From positions 51,354,905-51,418,904 of the forward strand of contig CM077010.1 of NCBI GenBank assembly GCA_039090855.1: 64,000 nt of DNA. The letters are read 5' to 3'. Shown here piece by piece: positions 1-9,814 of this stretch. A program made the position numbers and the translations under genes. The notes beneath the pieces were generated by a model that did no database searches, was not told where the DNA came from, and was given only the letters and a program-made list of their open reading frames with translations. How positions within the stretch are numbered: the first letter of the stretch is position 1; the number at the start of each line of letters is the position of its first letter. The stretch comes from Macrothele yani (Eukaryota > Arthropoda > Arachnida > Araneae > Macrothelidae).

Positions 1-308
1 AGGTGAGTGGAACTCTTAACGCTTCAACCGCGAAAGTAGAGCCACTTCAGAAATTTCTTCCGCATAGGATGCAGGAAAGTGAACTTGGGGTTATATTTCC
101 CTCCCTGCTGGCTGTACTTATTGAGGTTTACCTTGTTGCGGTAGGTAAAAAAGTCGTCCAGAAGTGCTGGTAGCAGTTGCGCTATCTGAGAAGCACATTT
201 TCCTCCATGCCAAGCAGTGGAGGTGTTAACGACGCCCACCCCCTCCCTACCCCGGACCAAATTTTTTTAACCTTTCGACATTTCAAAACCCCAATTTTAA
301 AAGGCAAA
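1..308. other. Unassigned flank left of the Penelope-like element
   Basis: No recognisable gene, RNA or repeat. A 78-codon frame on the minus strand (24-260) has no family motif I know. This is the older DNA into which the Penelope-like element inserted; the target sequence GTTTTGATAGTAT at its right edge (309-321) recurs at 3294-3306. Confidence 0.5.
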
Positions 309-400
309 GTTTTGATAGTATGTTAACAACCGATGGGTAGATACACCAGAAACAACAAGAAAAACGATGAAAAAATCCGTTTTATCGATGTATACTGATA

Positions 401-1607
401 TACACTGAAGAGCAATTGAATTAGAGACAGCTGGTGTTATGCAAATGTGGCGCTGTGGGCGGCCCTGTAAACGGAAACGACATGACGTATGCAGCGATCC
501 GACAATATAAGGAGTGGTGCGACGGGAATCAGTAACAGTCGGGCGCAGTATGGGTAAGACGAAGGATCTAAGCGCATTTGATCGTGGACAAATTGTCGGG
601 GCCCGACGAATGGGTCACTCCATCTTGGAAGTCGTGCAGGCACTGGGATTTTCACAAGCCACTGTGAGTACATCGAATCCGGTAAAACCATTCCTGCAAG
701 GGCCAACTGCCGTGGACAACAGCGTGTGGATGAGCGGGGTCATCGTCGGCTAGCTCGCATTGTAACAGCGGATAGACGGGCCACAGTGCAAGAAATCACT
801 CGGCAATTTAACGCTGGTGCACAAAAACGTGTAAGCGGCCACACCATCCAGAACCATCTCCTCGCTATGGGGTACAGAAGCCATCGTCCCACGAGGGTAC
901 CGCTGCCGACCGCACATCACAGGGTACAAAGATTAGCATGGGCGCCGGAACATCGCCACTGAAGCCTAGACATGTGGGAAAATGTTGCCTGGACTGATGA
1001 GTCGAGATTCACCTTGGTACATGCGGATGGCAGAATACGAGTACGGCGCAAACCCCATGAAGCGATGGATTCTTCTTGCCAGCAGGGTACTCTTCAAGCT
1101 GGTGGGGGTGGCATTCTCGTCTGGGGACTGTTTACGTGGACTGAAATGGGGACCCTGGTACGTGTAACATCGTCCCTCACAGGTCAACGTTACCAGGATA
1201 TCCTGGACGACCATTTGCTCCCGCTTGTGCGTCTTCAACATCCTACTGGGGACCTCATCCTGCAACAAGACAATGCACCGTGCCATCGCTTTCGAATTGC
1301 ATCCGAATGGTTGGATGAACACTCCACCGATGTGACCTCGCTTCCTTGGCCAGCTAGGTCACCAGACCTCAATCCCATCGAGCACATCTGGGATGCCATC
1401 GAGAGAGATGTTCGAGGCTCTGACCCCCTCCATCAAATCTTCGTGAACTGTGGGAGCTTGTTCAGGAGTCGTGGATCGGTATGGCTTCCCAACGCTTCCG
1501 GTGTCTTGTCAAGTCCATGCCGAGGCGAATCGCCGCCGTCATCAGGGCGTAAGGTGGTGCTACACGTTACTAGACAGGTATCTCTAATTCTATTGCTCTT
1601 CAGTGTA
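401..1607 (+). mobile_element. Tc1-like transposon inside the Penelope-like copy
   Basis: The terminal inverted repeats are about 28 bp: TACACTGAAGAGCAATTGAA at the left, and its near-exact reverse complement ending TTGCTCTTCAGTGTA at the right. The target is a TA dinucleotide (401-402, 1606-1607). The empty site survives in this locus: the inverted PLE arm on the other side (3240-3260, reverse complement) reads ...CTGATATAGTAAACAA, exactly what remains when the element and one TA are removed. Length 1.2 kb, normal for Tc1 elements. Confidence 0.9.
550..1576 (+). pseudogene. Tc1-like transposase, frameshifted
   Basis: A cut-and-paste DDE transposase. The ATG at 550 begins MGKTKDLSAFDRGQIVGARR, the usual N-terminal helix-turn-helix. 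A shift before about 726 moves to a second frame (RRLARIVTADRRATVQEITR). From 972 a third frame carries the catalytic core: WTDESRF (first Asp), QQDNAPCH (second Asp) and SPDLNPIEHIWD (Glu). A last shift near the C-terminus gives MPRRIAAVIRA and the end at TAG 1574-1576. All three catalytic residues remain, but at least three frame breaks make it inactive. Confidence 0.9.
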
Positions 1608-1618
1608 GTAAACAACCA

Positions 1619-1651
1619 AGCTTTCGCCACAAAAGGTGTGGCTTCGTCAGG
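1619..1651 (-). ncRNA. Hammerhead-ribozyme-like core (inverted PLE tail)
   Basis: The minus strand reads CTGACGA, then A, a 5-bp stem GCCAC/GTGGC, then GAAA. This is the invariant box - stem II - GAAA order of a hammerhead ribozyme core. PLE termini are known to carry hammerhead motifs. I could not identify convincing stems I and III, so activity is unproven. Confidence 0.45.
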
Positions 1652-1788
1652 TAGGATTACCGACTAAAGCAAACTTAGAGTTCTAAATAAACAAATTCAA
1701 AATACTAGACATTGCGCAGAAGGATAACAAATGCCACCAGCAGGTCGCGTGCTGTTCACGGTAATGCAATGCATTAGGAATGCGGCGC

Positions 1789-3143
1789 TCAAAGAAATAC
1801 CCGAACGGGACCACGAAGTACTACTACATTGGAATGACAAAGCGCTCCTTCCGCCTGAGACTGGCTGAACACAAGTGCGACTTATAGCTAGGGAGGCTAA
1901 GAACAGCGTTGGCGTGTGAAGTCAAGACTAACTCCGCCACTCCTAAATAGAACGAGCTCAAGAAGATTGCCCCGTACACGCACGCCAGAGCTACCGCTTT
2001 CAGAGAAACCGTTGAAATCTTAACAAACCAGGGTGTATGCAATGGAGTATCAATCGACCTACCTGACACCTGGTCACGGAGTATGATAGTCAGGTGATAC
2101 GACTCTGAAAACAAAAATCGCCCGTTAATGTCACTAGATGGCGCGACGAACGTGTGGGCCAATGATTTGATACAACCTATGCTTTCTTATGGGGGAAGTG
2201 ACAGAAACATTCGTGTTTTACGAATGCTATTTTGCTTGGAAATAAAAAAAAACAATAACCTGGAACGCTTCGCAAACATACACTTTTGTGCCTATCACAT
2301 GAAATTCGTTAAATAAGCATTATATATATATATATTGGGGGGGGAGGGCACAGAGTGGGTACTCTAACGTGAAGATTTCTGAGCAGACGATGATGAGTTT
2401 TTTACTGAGGCAATAGAGAATAGACCCTTTATCGTCAAAAATATTGTACTTCTTGTAAAATGAGATGGTGCTGTACATTCGGAGAAGCAATTTTAACATG
2501 GAATATCAGTTTTTGCGTAAGTCATTGAAGCATCGTTAACGGAAACTGTTGATTTTGAAAACTTACCGAAATTTTGGCAAAAACTAATTTTGATGAATCT
2601 TCAGCTAGCGAAATCATTCACTATTGATGTTTTCATTTAGTAATAAACAATATATCTTACACATTTGTTTTCTTTTTGTACCTAATCATACTAATGAATA
2701 AGGAGCTCCCTCCATCTGTGCTGGCGATAACAGCAGAGAAAATGCATCGTAGCAAAATGGCTGCTTTTTCTCGGCGGAGATTTCCCCGACCTGCGTGCAT
2801 ATAGTACGATGAACATATTTGATATCAAGGGATAACATTTCTGATCCTACATTTAAACAACGGTTAATGATCTTAACGTAAAATTTTTCCACATTGTAAG
2901 CTGTGGAAAAATGTATCACATCCTAATGCTTGCCGCCATTTTTCCAACTCTGTTGGTGTTACATATTAAGCTTTAATAAGAGACGCGAACTATTGACAGC
3001 ACGGAGAGTCGTATCACCTGACTTATCATACACCGTGCACCTGGCGCACTCTTCTGTGTGCGCCGCATTTCCAATGCATTGCATTACCGCGAATAGCACG
3101 CGACCTGCTGGTGGCATTTGTTACCCTACTATTTAATATCTAG
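1789..3143 (+). pseudogene. Penelope-like GIY-YIG endonuclease, C-terminal fragment
   Basis: In PLEs this nuclease nicks target DNA for reverse transcription and sits C-terminal to the RT. One frame (codon starts congruent with 1810) reads YPNGTTKYYYIGMTK, then FRLRLAEHKCDL; this carries the YIG core and the following R...EH residues of the family. It continues through ATAFRETVEIL and VSIDLPDTW to 2073. The frame is interrupted by the element at 2074-3038 and resumes in phase at 3045, ending at TAG 3141-3143 once one copy of the 6-bp duplication is removed. In-frame stops at 1885-1887 and 1948-1950 show it is dead. The RT and the first half of the nuclease are missing because of the 5' inversion junction near 1789. 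Confidence 0.8.
2074..3038. mobile_element. TIR element with 6-bp target duplication, short copy (A)
   Basis: The termini are inverted repeats around CACGGTGTATGATAGTCAGG with inner part GTGATACGACTCT (left copy slightly diverged). It is flanked by ACCTGG at 2068-2073 and 3039-3044. It is an inverted-orientation relative of 33191-34686, which has the same ends and a 6-bp ACATGT duplication. Compared with that copy, about 500 bp next to the 3' side is missing. A 77-codon minus-strand frame (2686-2919) is partly conserved in the other copy but diverges by frameshift, so I do not call it a gene. The superfamily is unknown to me. Confidence 0.75.
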
Positions 3144-3204
3144 TACCTAATGTTTTGAAGTTGTTTATTTAGAACTGCGAGTTTGCTTTAGCCGGTAATC
3201 GTGC

Positions 3205-3233
3205 CTGACGAAGCCACACGTTCTGTGGTGAAA
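3205..3233 (+). ncRNA. Hammerhead-ribozyme-like core in PLE 3' tail
   Basis: CTGACGA (3205-3211), a stem-loop with CCAC/GTGG pairing, then GAAA (3230-3233), about 60 nt after the PLE stop codon. It is the sense-strand counterpart of the motif at 1619-1651. Position and sequence fit the hammerhead motifs described in PLE terminal repeats. Stem II has a mismatch here that is absent in the other copy. Confidence 0.45.
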
Positions 3234-3306
3234 GCTTCCTTGTTTACTATATCAGTATACACCGATAGAACGGATTTTTTCATCGTTTTTCCTGTTTTGA
3301 TAGTAT

Positions 3307-3712
3307 TTAAAATTGTGTTTATCTCTCATGGTAACAATTGAACGCGTTTTCTCCATGAAGACGAGGAAGCGGCAAGGAGTCAAGGACCAGAATGCCCCAT
3401 TGCAATGAAAAGCCAATACATGGGTGGCCTTCACTGAAAGTTTCTGTGGAGACGAGGCAATGCCAAATTTGAGTTTCATGACTTATCTCAGATTACTCTA
3501 AAGGACGCTGAAAAGCAAGGAGTTTTAATTAAAATACCAAGAATCACATCAAAACAAAAACAACGTTGTAACATAAACCCAGAAGACTATTACTCGCACA
3601 CAAATCGGCCTTATCAGGATTCTAGTCACGTTTCCGAACTTGTTTTCTGCACAGAAAAATAGCTGAATATAATAAGTGGTCAACCACTATGTGGTGATAA
3701 GAATATACACGA
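3307..3712. other. No gene seen between PLE and next Tc1
   Basis: AT-rich spacer continuing the PLE insertion flank. Short frames only; no repeat, RNA or family motif recognised. Confidence 0.5.
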
Positions 3713-4902
3713 TATTGGCAAAAGTTACCGGACACCTAGAAGATAAACACAACATAGCATTTATTGGCATACATTAGTAGGGTGTCGGTCCACCTTTGGC
3801 CTTAATGCATGCACTGACCCTGCGAGACATGCTTCCGACAAGGTTTTGGAACACAACGATAGGTATCCGCTTCCGTTCAGTACATAATGCTGCCGCTAAA
3901 TGTTGCTTAGTAGTAGACCTTGGTTCCAAACTTCTTATGCAGCTCTCTAATTCATCCCATAGGTGCTCTATGGGATTAAGATCAGGGCTCTGTGCTGGCC
4001 AGCTCACACACGATAGAGGATTATTGTCAAACCACGCCGTAACAGTCCTTGCTTTATGGCTCGGTGCATTTTCCTGCTGTTACCAACAAGGCTTGGTTCC
4101 ATAGTATTGCCGCAGAGTTGGTAGGGCATAATTGTCCAGAATATCGGGGTAGACGTGCTGGTTAACAGGTTTGTCCACGATAACCAATGGGCCGGGACCA
4201 TACCACGAAAAAAAACCCCACACGAGTACACTGCCAGCTCCAAACTTAATCGTAGGTACAGCACACTGTGGTAAATAACGTTCCCGCGGCGGCCGCCATT
4301 CCCACACACGGCCATCAGATTGATGGATCGAGTATCTGGATTCATCAGTCCACAGGATCCGTTTCCATTGATCAACGGTCCAGGATAAATGTTCTTTACA
4401 CCATGCTAAACGACGAGCAGCATTCCGAGTGGAGATGAAAGGCTTATGAGCAGCCGCACGACCACGGTAACCCATGGAATTAAGTTATCTGCGAATGATA
4501 CGTGTACATATCGAGGTTCCAGCATTTTTACCCACCTGTAGTACACTGAGGTCTTGTGCAGTACTCCGTCGATTAGCTGTAACGACTCTCCTGAGGCTTC
4601 GACGTCCTCTATCACTGAATTTCTTTGTTCTCCCGGTAAGTTTTGCTACTTCAGTCACGCCACATGTCAGTACATCCAAACCAGTTGACTTGGGTGTGTT
4701 TAAACGCCTCTCGGTTTCTTTTATGGACAACCCACTAATATAATACCCAACAATCTTTCCTTTCTCAAAGTCAGTTCTCAACCTCACAGTGCGATATGAT
4801 CGCGGTGAGCTGCAGTCTTGTTTTTATACCGTTTGCAGCTGTAACAACGCAGCGGATCCGCTCATTTGCCTTTAAAGGGCTGTCCGGTGACTTTTGTCAA
4901 TA
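3713..4902 (-). mobile_element. Tc1-like transposon, family 'PT' copy 1
   Basis: Inverted repeats of about 26 bp: TATTGGCAAAAGTTACCGGA on the left and the reverse complement of TATTGACAAAAGTCACCGGA on the right, with TA targets at 3713-3714 and 4901-4902. The same family occurs at 35826-37219 and 51622-52852. It ends beside a short (TA)n run and the next element. Confidence 0.9.
3774..4787 (-). pseudogene. Tc1-like transposase with two nonsense codons
   Basis: A single reading frame of 338 codons runs from RTDFEKGKIVGYYISGLSI (HTH) to IKAKGGPTPY. It is interrupted only by TAA at 4485-4487 (expected Glu of RRELHSMG) and TAA at 4080-4082 (expected Tyr of CWYQQ). First catalytic Asp is in WTDESRYS; the Glu is in SPDLNPIEHLWD. 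The second catalytic Asp of QQDNAP is Glu here (codon 4071-4073). A short segment between the HTH helices is deleted relative to the 36.8-kb copy. The first codon is GTG, so the original ATG is probably lost. Confidence 0.88.
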
Positions 4903-5256
4903 TATTATATATATATATACAGTATAGTCATTGGAAAAAGTTTAAAGCCACCTGTTGGTATTCGGAGATTTCTGCCGATTTCGTCTGCTACTGCCTGTAT
5001 TACTCAACTTCCTCTCGGTGTTGAGTCAATCTACAGCGGCAGCTGTTGATAGAGTTGGTGGACGCATGCGAGCGTCAGTTTGCTTCTGGTTTTCATGCTG
5101 AGAGGTTCTGTAAGTAATCTCTATATAGCAAAAAATGGGCAAAAAAGCGTCATTAAGTATTACTCAGAAGGCACAAATAGTGACTTTATATCCCGATGGC
5201 TACTCCGAACGTGACATAAGCAGAAAGGTGAATGTGAGCAAGACTGCTATTCATAA

Positions 5257-6805
5257 TACACTGGCGTGCAAAAATTAAGGACGAGATGGTTTTTCGAATG
5301 TAACGACGTGCAGAAGTGCTCCACATCGACTCAAATCATACCATAAGATCCCCAAGATGTAAGAATATGGGGCAAGTGAGCAAAACCGTCCAAACAAGGA
5401 ATCCAAAGGCCCTTTATTGAAAAGGTAGCTTCGAGCACAACTGGACAGAAGACAGAAACCTCCATGTGACAGGCGGCCGCCAAGAAAAATCCAGTCTTTA
5501 GCAGGGGATATGATCACCCCTGACTGCGTTGCAGGATTTACAACGTATGTCCATGCTGAGGACGAGGTTGCCAAGGAGCTCTTGAGGCATCGCGGCCCAT
5601 TCCTCTTGTAGCGCCAATCGCAGGTGCGGAATCGTTGCTGGCGGCTGGTGACGTTCTGCTAAGCGGCTCCCGAGAAGGTCCCACACGTGTTAGATTGGAT
5701 TTAGGTCCGGGGACCTTGCGGGCCAATCCATGCGTTGAATATCTTCACTCTCCAACAGCTCTGCTACATCCACTGTACAATGAGGTGTAGCGTTGTCTTC
5801 CATGAAGAGGAACTCAGGACCCACAGCACCTCTAAACAGACGCACGTGAGGCAGGAAAACCTCGGTACAATAGTGGACACCAGTGACTGAACCTCCTTGG
5901 AAGATGTGGAGGTCAGTACGGCTACCAAGCATGATACCGCCCCAAACGAGAACTCCGCCACCTACAAATCGGTCTCTTTCGATGTTGTTGGAGGTGTGAT
6001 TGCGTGTTCTCTGCTCTCTCCAGATGGGTATACGTCCAGAATCGCTCCTCAGACTGAATCGGCTCTCATCTGTAAAGAGAACTCGACCCCATTGCTGATG
6101 TGTCCAGTTCTTGTGTTCCTGGCACAACAGAAACCGCCGTCTCCGATGAGCAGGCGTTAATGGCACACATCGTACTGGTCGTCGTGCAAATAGACCACCT
6201 TTGTGCAGCCTCCTGGCCACGGTAAAACCCGATAACGGATGTCCAGCTGTCCGTTGTATTGGCCTTGCGATTTCTCCCGCTGTCTGCCGTCAGTCTCTTC
6301 TCGCCTGTAGGACAATATACTGGTCGTCCGCCCCCGTGGTTGCTCGTGGACGACCACTGCTAAACTCTCGGCCTGCTGTTCCTGTTGTTGCAAATGCTCT
6401 CCAAGCTCGTGAAACGATGCTGTGAGCGATCCCAAACTCCTCGGCCACACTAGTCACACTTCGACATTCTTCCAACTTCCCAATCACGCAACCTCGGGTA
6501 AAGTCATCCAGATGTCGTCTACTGGATTGCCTGTTAGCTATATCACACGGTGGCAGCAACTGGTCGTCGTTCAAATCGATGCACACCGTGCAATAGCTTT
6601 CACCGAATTGCTGAGCGTACACCGCCCGTGTGCTTTATACTCTTCCGACACTCCCCCCACCCTACGTCATACTGCATATATGCGCATGCCCTACCGTACC
6701 GGACCCTGTTCTATCTCCTGAGGGGTCTTTCGGTCAGTTCTGCCTGCTCGTTCCGCTGTTATGCTAATTTCTCCTCTTCGTCCTTAATTTTTGCGCACCA
6801 GTGTA
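5257..6805 (-). mobile_element. Tc1-like transposon nested in 4918-10513
   Basis: Inverted repeats TACACTGGCGTGCAAAAATT / reverse complement of TACACTGGTGCGCAAAAATT, with TA targets at 5257-5258 and 6804-6805. At 1.55 kb it is the best preserved Tc1 element in the window. Its insertion splits the HTH-coding part of the surrounding transposase. Confidence 0.93.
5498..6622 (-). pseudogene. Tc1-like transposase; stop replaces catalytic Glu
   Basis: One uninterrupted frame of about 374 codons except for two stops. TGA at 6290-6292 sits where Arg is expected (CGA to TGA). TAA at 5690-5692 lies in SPDLNPI*HVWD, exactly the catalytic Glu codon. The HTH is around HLDDFTRGCVIGKLEECRS; first Asp in FTDESRFSL; second Asp in FMEDNATPH; the end AVRGDHIPC matches the family C-terminus. 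The family usually starts a few residues before PPCDIANRQ, but no ATG is present there, so the start is lost or mutated. No frameshift, hence a recent death. Confidence 0.9.
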
Positions 6806-7268
6806 CGATCGTGAAATATCGAGATACAGGTAAATTTAGCAACCCAAAGAGAAGTGGAAGATCAAGGTAAACGACCCCACTTGATGACATTACCATAAGG
6901 CGAATAGTTATACGTTCTCCGAGGTGTCCGTACAAGAAAATCATGGCTTTTCTACACTCAAAATGGTCTGATATTAGTATCAGCACCGTTTTCCGACGTC
7001 TTAGCAAAGATTTTAGATTAAAGTCTTATAAACCTGCACGTAAACCAAGACTAACCTCTGTCATGAAAAAGAAGACTCTAGTTTGCGAAGCGTCAAGTTC
7101 TTTTTTCCTATGAATCAACTGTGCATCAATTTGAATCACGTAAAGCACATGTTCGACGACCAAAAGACAAAAGGTTTGGTGAAAAATACACCGTAATACA
7201 TCCTCCTAGTCAGATGATATGGGGTACTATGTCAGCATCCGGTACTATCACCCTGATTCATAAAGAAG

Positions 7269-9252
7269 TGTTACGGTACCGGGCCGAGCTAGGTTATGCA
7301 TTCCCACGCTCGCCACCAATTGACACGGCCTGTGGGAAACTATCCCACCGCTGTACGCCAATTGACACGATTTCGTAATTCGAGACGTGGCGTGGCGTTC
7401 GTTTAAATTCGGGTGCTGGTATATATGAGCGAGAACATTAGCTGAAATACAGGAATTATTTTTAACACCAGAGCCTATATAGAGCAAAGAGAGTAAGAGT
7501 GACACTTAGACATTTTTATTGTAGGCAGAACCTACCATCCGAAACATTGGCTACGGCGATACAAACATGAGCTATTATCCTACTTTTGAAATAAATTAAG
7601 TCTATGCTAGATTTGAAGCGACAGTTTTGCGCCAATAGGCGTATCAGAGTTCTAATACAAAAGTATGGGTTCAGCTAATGTATTTAGTTCGTCCACTCAG
7701 CGAAACAATAGCATTAAAAAAAAGAGAGAGTACTCACTTATTACTTGCAGTAGAACGGTAATCCGGGTTATTTAAGATGGTTTAACCCTTTTTAGTAAAG
7801 CTGTCGACACACACACACGCGCACACACACGGAAAGGCGCTGTATAGGTCCTTTTTGATGACTTTCACCTGTGTGAGAAGTGCGGGAGGAAGGTCATTCC
7901 CTACTTTTTATTTTCTTCGGAGATCCGAGTTCTGCTGCGGCAACTGAGTGTCGTGATGACCAAGTGTTGGCACTCCTAAATCTTTCCGGGAGATTCGCTG
8001 CAGCTTGAAGCGTTAAACTACTTGCGTTTTCGAAGAGGTCGGTGACCCCTACTCCTCTTCGATGGAAGACGGCGTTTTTAGGAGGCTGGTTTCCTGGCCG
8101 TGGTTAACTAATGATTCTTAGTAGGCCTTTTAGATGGGAGACAGGCCGCCCCGGTGGCGCAGTGGTCTAAGGCGCTGGCCTCTGATCATTCGTCCGTAAG
8201 GGGTCCGGGTTCGAATCCCGGTCAGGCATGGATGTTGTGTTTGTCTTACGGCACTGGCTCTCTCCCTTCCCTGGAACCAGTGACCCTAAATTAGGGACGG
8301 GCGACTGCTTATAGCCCATTGAGTTGCTCGCGGTGGTCGTTAAACCTCCAATCAAAAAAAAAAAAAAAAAAAAAAAATGGGAGACAGAAGATCTTTGCTT
8401 GGCGTCCAGAGCCTTCTTTCTCGCTGGTAGTTCATTTGCGGGAGCAGTACATCAGAGGATAATCTTTGTCTATGGGCCCAGCGCTCTGACGGCGGTCAAT
8501 CACTTCGGCAAATAAAAGCGCGCCCTCCTTTACACGGCGTGGTAGAACAGCCCTTTTTGTCGGCTTTCCCAAATTTAACCAGCGCTCTCAATTCCCAAAT
8601 TTAGATGGGCTTACCTTCTGCCACCTAATTATTGTTAGACCTCGCTTATTCTCGTATTCGTGCGTCTTACTCCAGCGCACCGAATATTATTGCAGATATT
8701 CTTTTCTCCAGCTGGCGCTCGCGGCCGTCTGACCACCGCGGACCGAGAAAACCAACTGCCCTTACTTTTTGTCTGCCTCTTCGCGGAGGCGAACTGAAAT
8801 TGCCTCTTTACGTCTCAAGTGCCTTTGCCTTGCTGCTATCTGTCAACACTTAATGTTGCCCTCTTCTCTTTCGTACAGAGCGCCGTCACTTCTGTGAAAC
8901 TGGTGACATTTCCGACCTTTGTCCCGCCATAATCGTAACTTTAACGCTGGCTAGAAGCTTTTTCTACACATATCGCCTAAAAGTAGACATATTTCTGAGG
9001 GCCCGGATGCTTTTCTGTCGCGACGTTGGAGGTTCTCTTTGCTTCTGGGTGGGGGTTTTGGCAACTCTACAATTTCTGTGTTTCCACCCAGCAAAAGCGA
9101 ATTATCCGACTTCCCCCATTAAATGTGCTAATTTTTCCAATTAATTTGTAATAGGCCAAATATTTTATTTAATCATCATCATAGTTTAACCACGCCTATT
9201 GAGTCCGTCTCCCCTTTTAGAGTTAATTAATTTGTACCCAATTTTCGTATCA
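7269..9252. mobile_element. Solo LTR of an LTR retrotransposon
   Basis: Starts TGTTACGGTACC and ends TTTTCGTATCA, so it has TG...CA ends with a short inverted repeat (TGTTACG/CGTATCA). It is flanked by 4-bp duplications GAAG at 7265-7268 and 9253-9256, which restore the mariner terminal repeat when joined. There is no internal gag/pol. Minus the SINE it is about 1.74 kb, long for an LTR. An AATAAA near 8511 and a short (AC)n at about 7808 are inside. Gypsy-type is my guess from the 4-bp duplication. Confidence 0.75.
8145..8376 (+). mobile_element. tRNA-derived SINE, family A (copy 1)
   Basis: The head GCCGCCCCGGTGGCGCAGTG with A-box (GTGGCGCAGTGGTCTAAGG) and B-box (GGTTCGAATCC) is a class-II tRNA-like pol III promoter. 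A conserved body follows (TTACGGCACTGGCTCTCTCC, then TTAGGGACGGGCGACTGC), ending in a poly(A) of about 23. The target duplication ATGGGAGACAG flanks it (8134-8144, 8377-8387). Innermost of the nested insertions. Confidence 0.93.
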
Positions 9253-9424
9253 GAAGTATACAGTTTCCAGATGCTGTAAAACAGTAACAGTTGAAGACAC
9301 GGATCACAGCTGCGAACCGTTAGGTAGATGTACTCATAAAGTTTGTGTCTCGCTACTGAGGGAAGTGACGTGGGCGATAGCGCGTGTGTCCTGTGACTAG
9401 TCAGTCAAAATAGCAGCGTCTGCA

Positions 9425-9814
9425 GTGGAGAAGGCGTTTTGTGTTCTTGAATTGAGCAAAACGGAATCTGCAACTGTTGTGCAACGGCATTTTCGATCAC
9501 GATTCGGAAAAGAACCTCCAACCAATGAACATCTTCCTCACCGATGGATTGGACGAGCCACGGACTACAACATGCCACTGACCCAATGGCCACCCAGAAG
9601 TCCTGACTTAACACCTTGCGACTTTTTCCTGAGGGGGTACGTAGAGGACAAGGTCTTCGCCCCTCCCCTTCCTTTTGAACTAGCGGAGCTGAAACAGCGT
9701 ATCACAGCCACTATCACTGCACTTGATTCAGATATTTACCTTGCGTTTGGGTGGAAATGGGTTACCGGCTCGATGTGTGTCGTGTGACTAAGGGTGCACA
9801 CATAGAACATATGT
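9425..9814 (+). pseudogene. Mariner-like transposase with in-frame internal deletion
   Basis: The N-terminal helix-turn-helix (EKAFCVLELSKTESATVVQR, then FGKEPPTNE) is fused in the same frame to the C-terminal catalytic part RWIGRA...WPPRSPDLTPCDFFLRGYV. The middle, including the first two catalytic Asp motifs, is missing. A -1 shift near 9745 leads to YRLDVCRVTKGAHIEHM and the family stop at 9812-9814. There is no ATG at the start (GTG at 9425). The family is the arthropod-type mariner-like transposase with a DUF4817-like N-terminus. Confidence 0.75.

Larger units (their letters stand above)
322..3293 (+). mobile_element. Penelope-like retroelement copy with inverted 5' part
   Basis: The copy is bounded by a 13-bp direct repeat GTTTTGATAGTAT (309-321 and 3294-3306), taken as the target-site duplication. 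The right end (3045-3293) is the 3' tail, in plus orientation. The left part (about 357-400 joined to 1608-1788) is the same tail in reverse complement. It is fused at about 1789 to a 5'-truncated coding segment with a GIY-YIG endonuclease signature. A 5' inversion plus 5' truncation is what twin priming by a target-primed retroelement produces. Two later insertions interrupt it: a Tc1 element (401-1607) and a TIR element (2074-3038). I am confident in the inverted arms and the endonuclease; the exact left boundary is less sure. Confidence 0.75.

Noticed and set aside
24..260. Possible host exon on the minus strand
   Set aside because: 78 codons without family features or clear splice sites.
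2686..2919. 77-codon frame conserved between the two 6-bp-TSD elements
   Set aside because: The two copies diverge by frameshift in the second half, so protein-level conservation is not supported.
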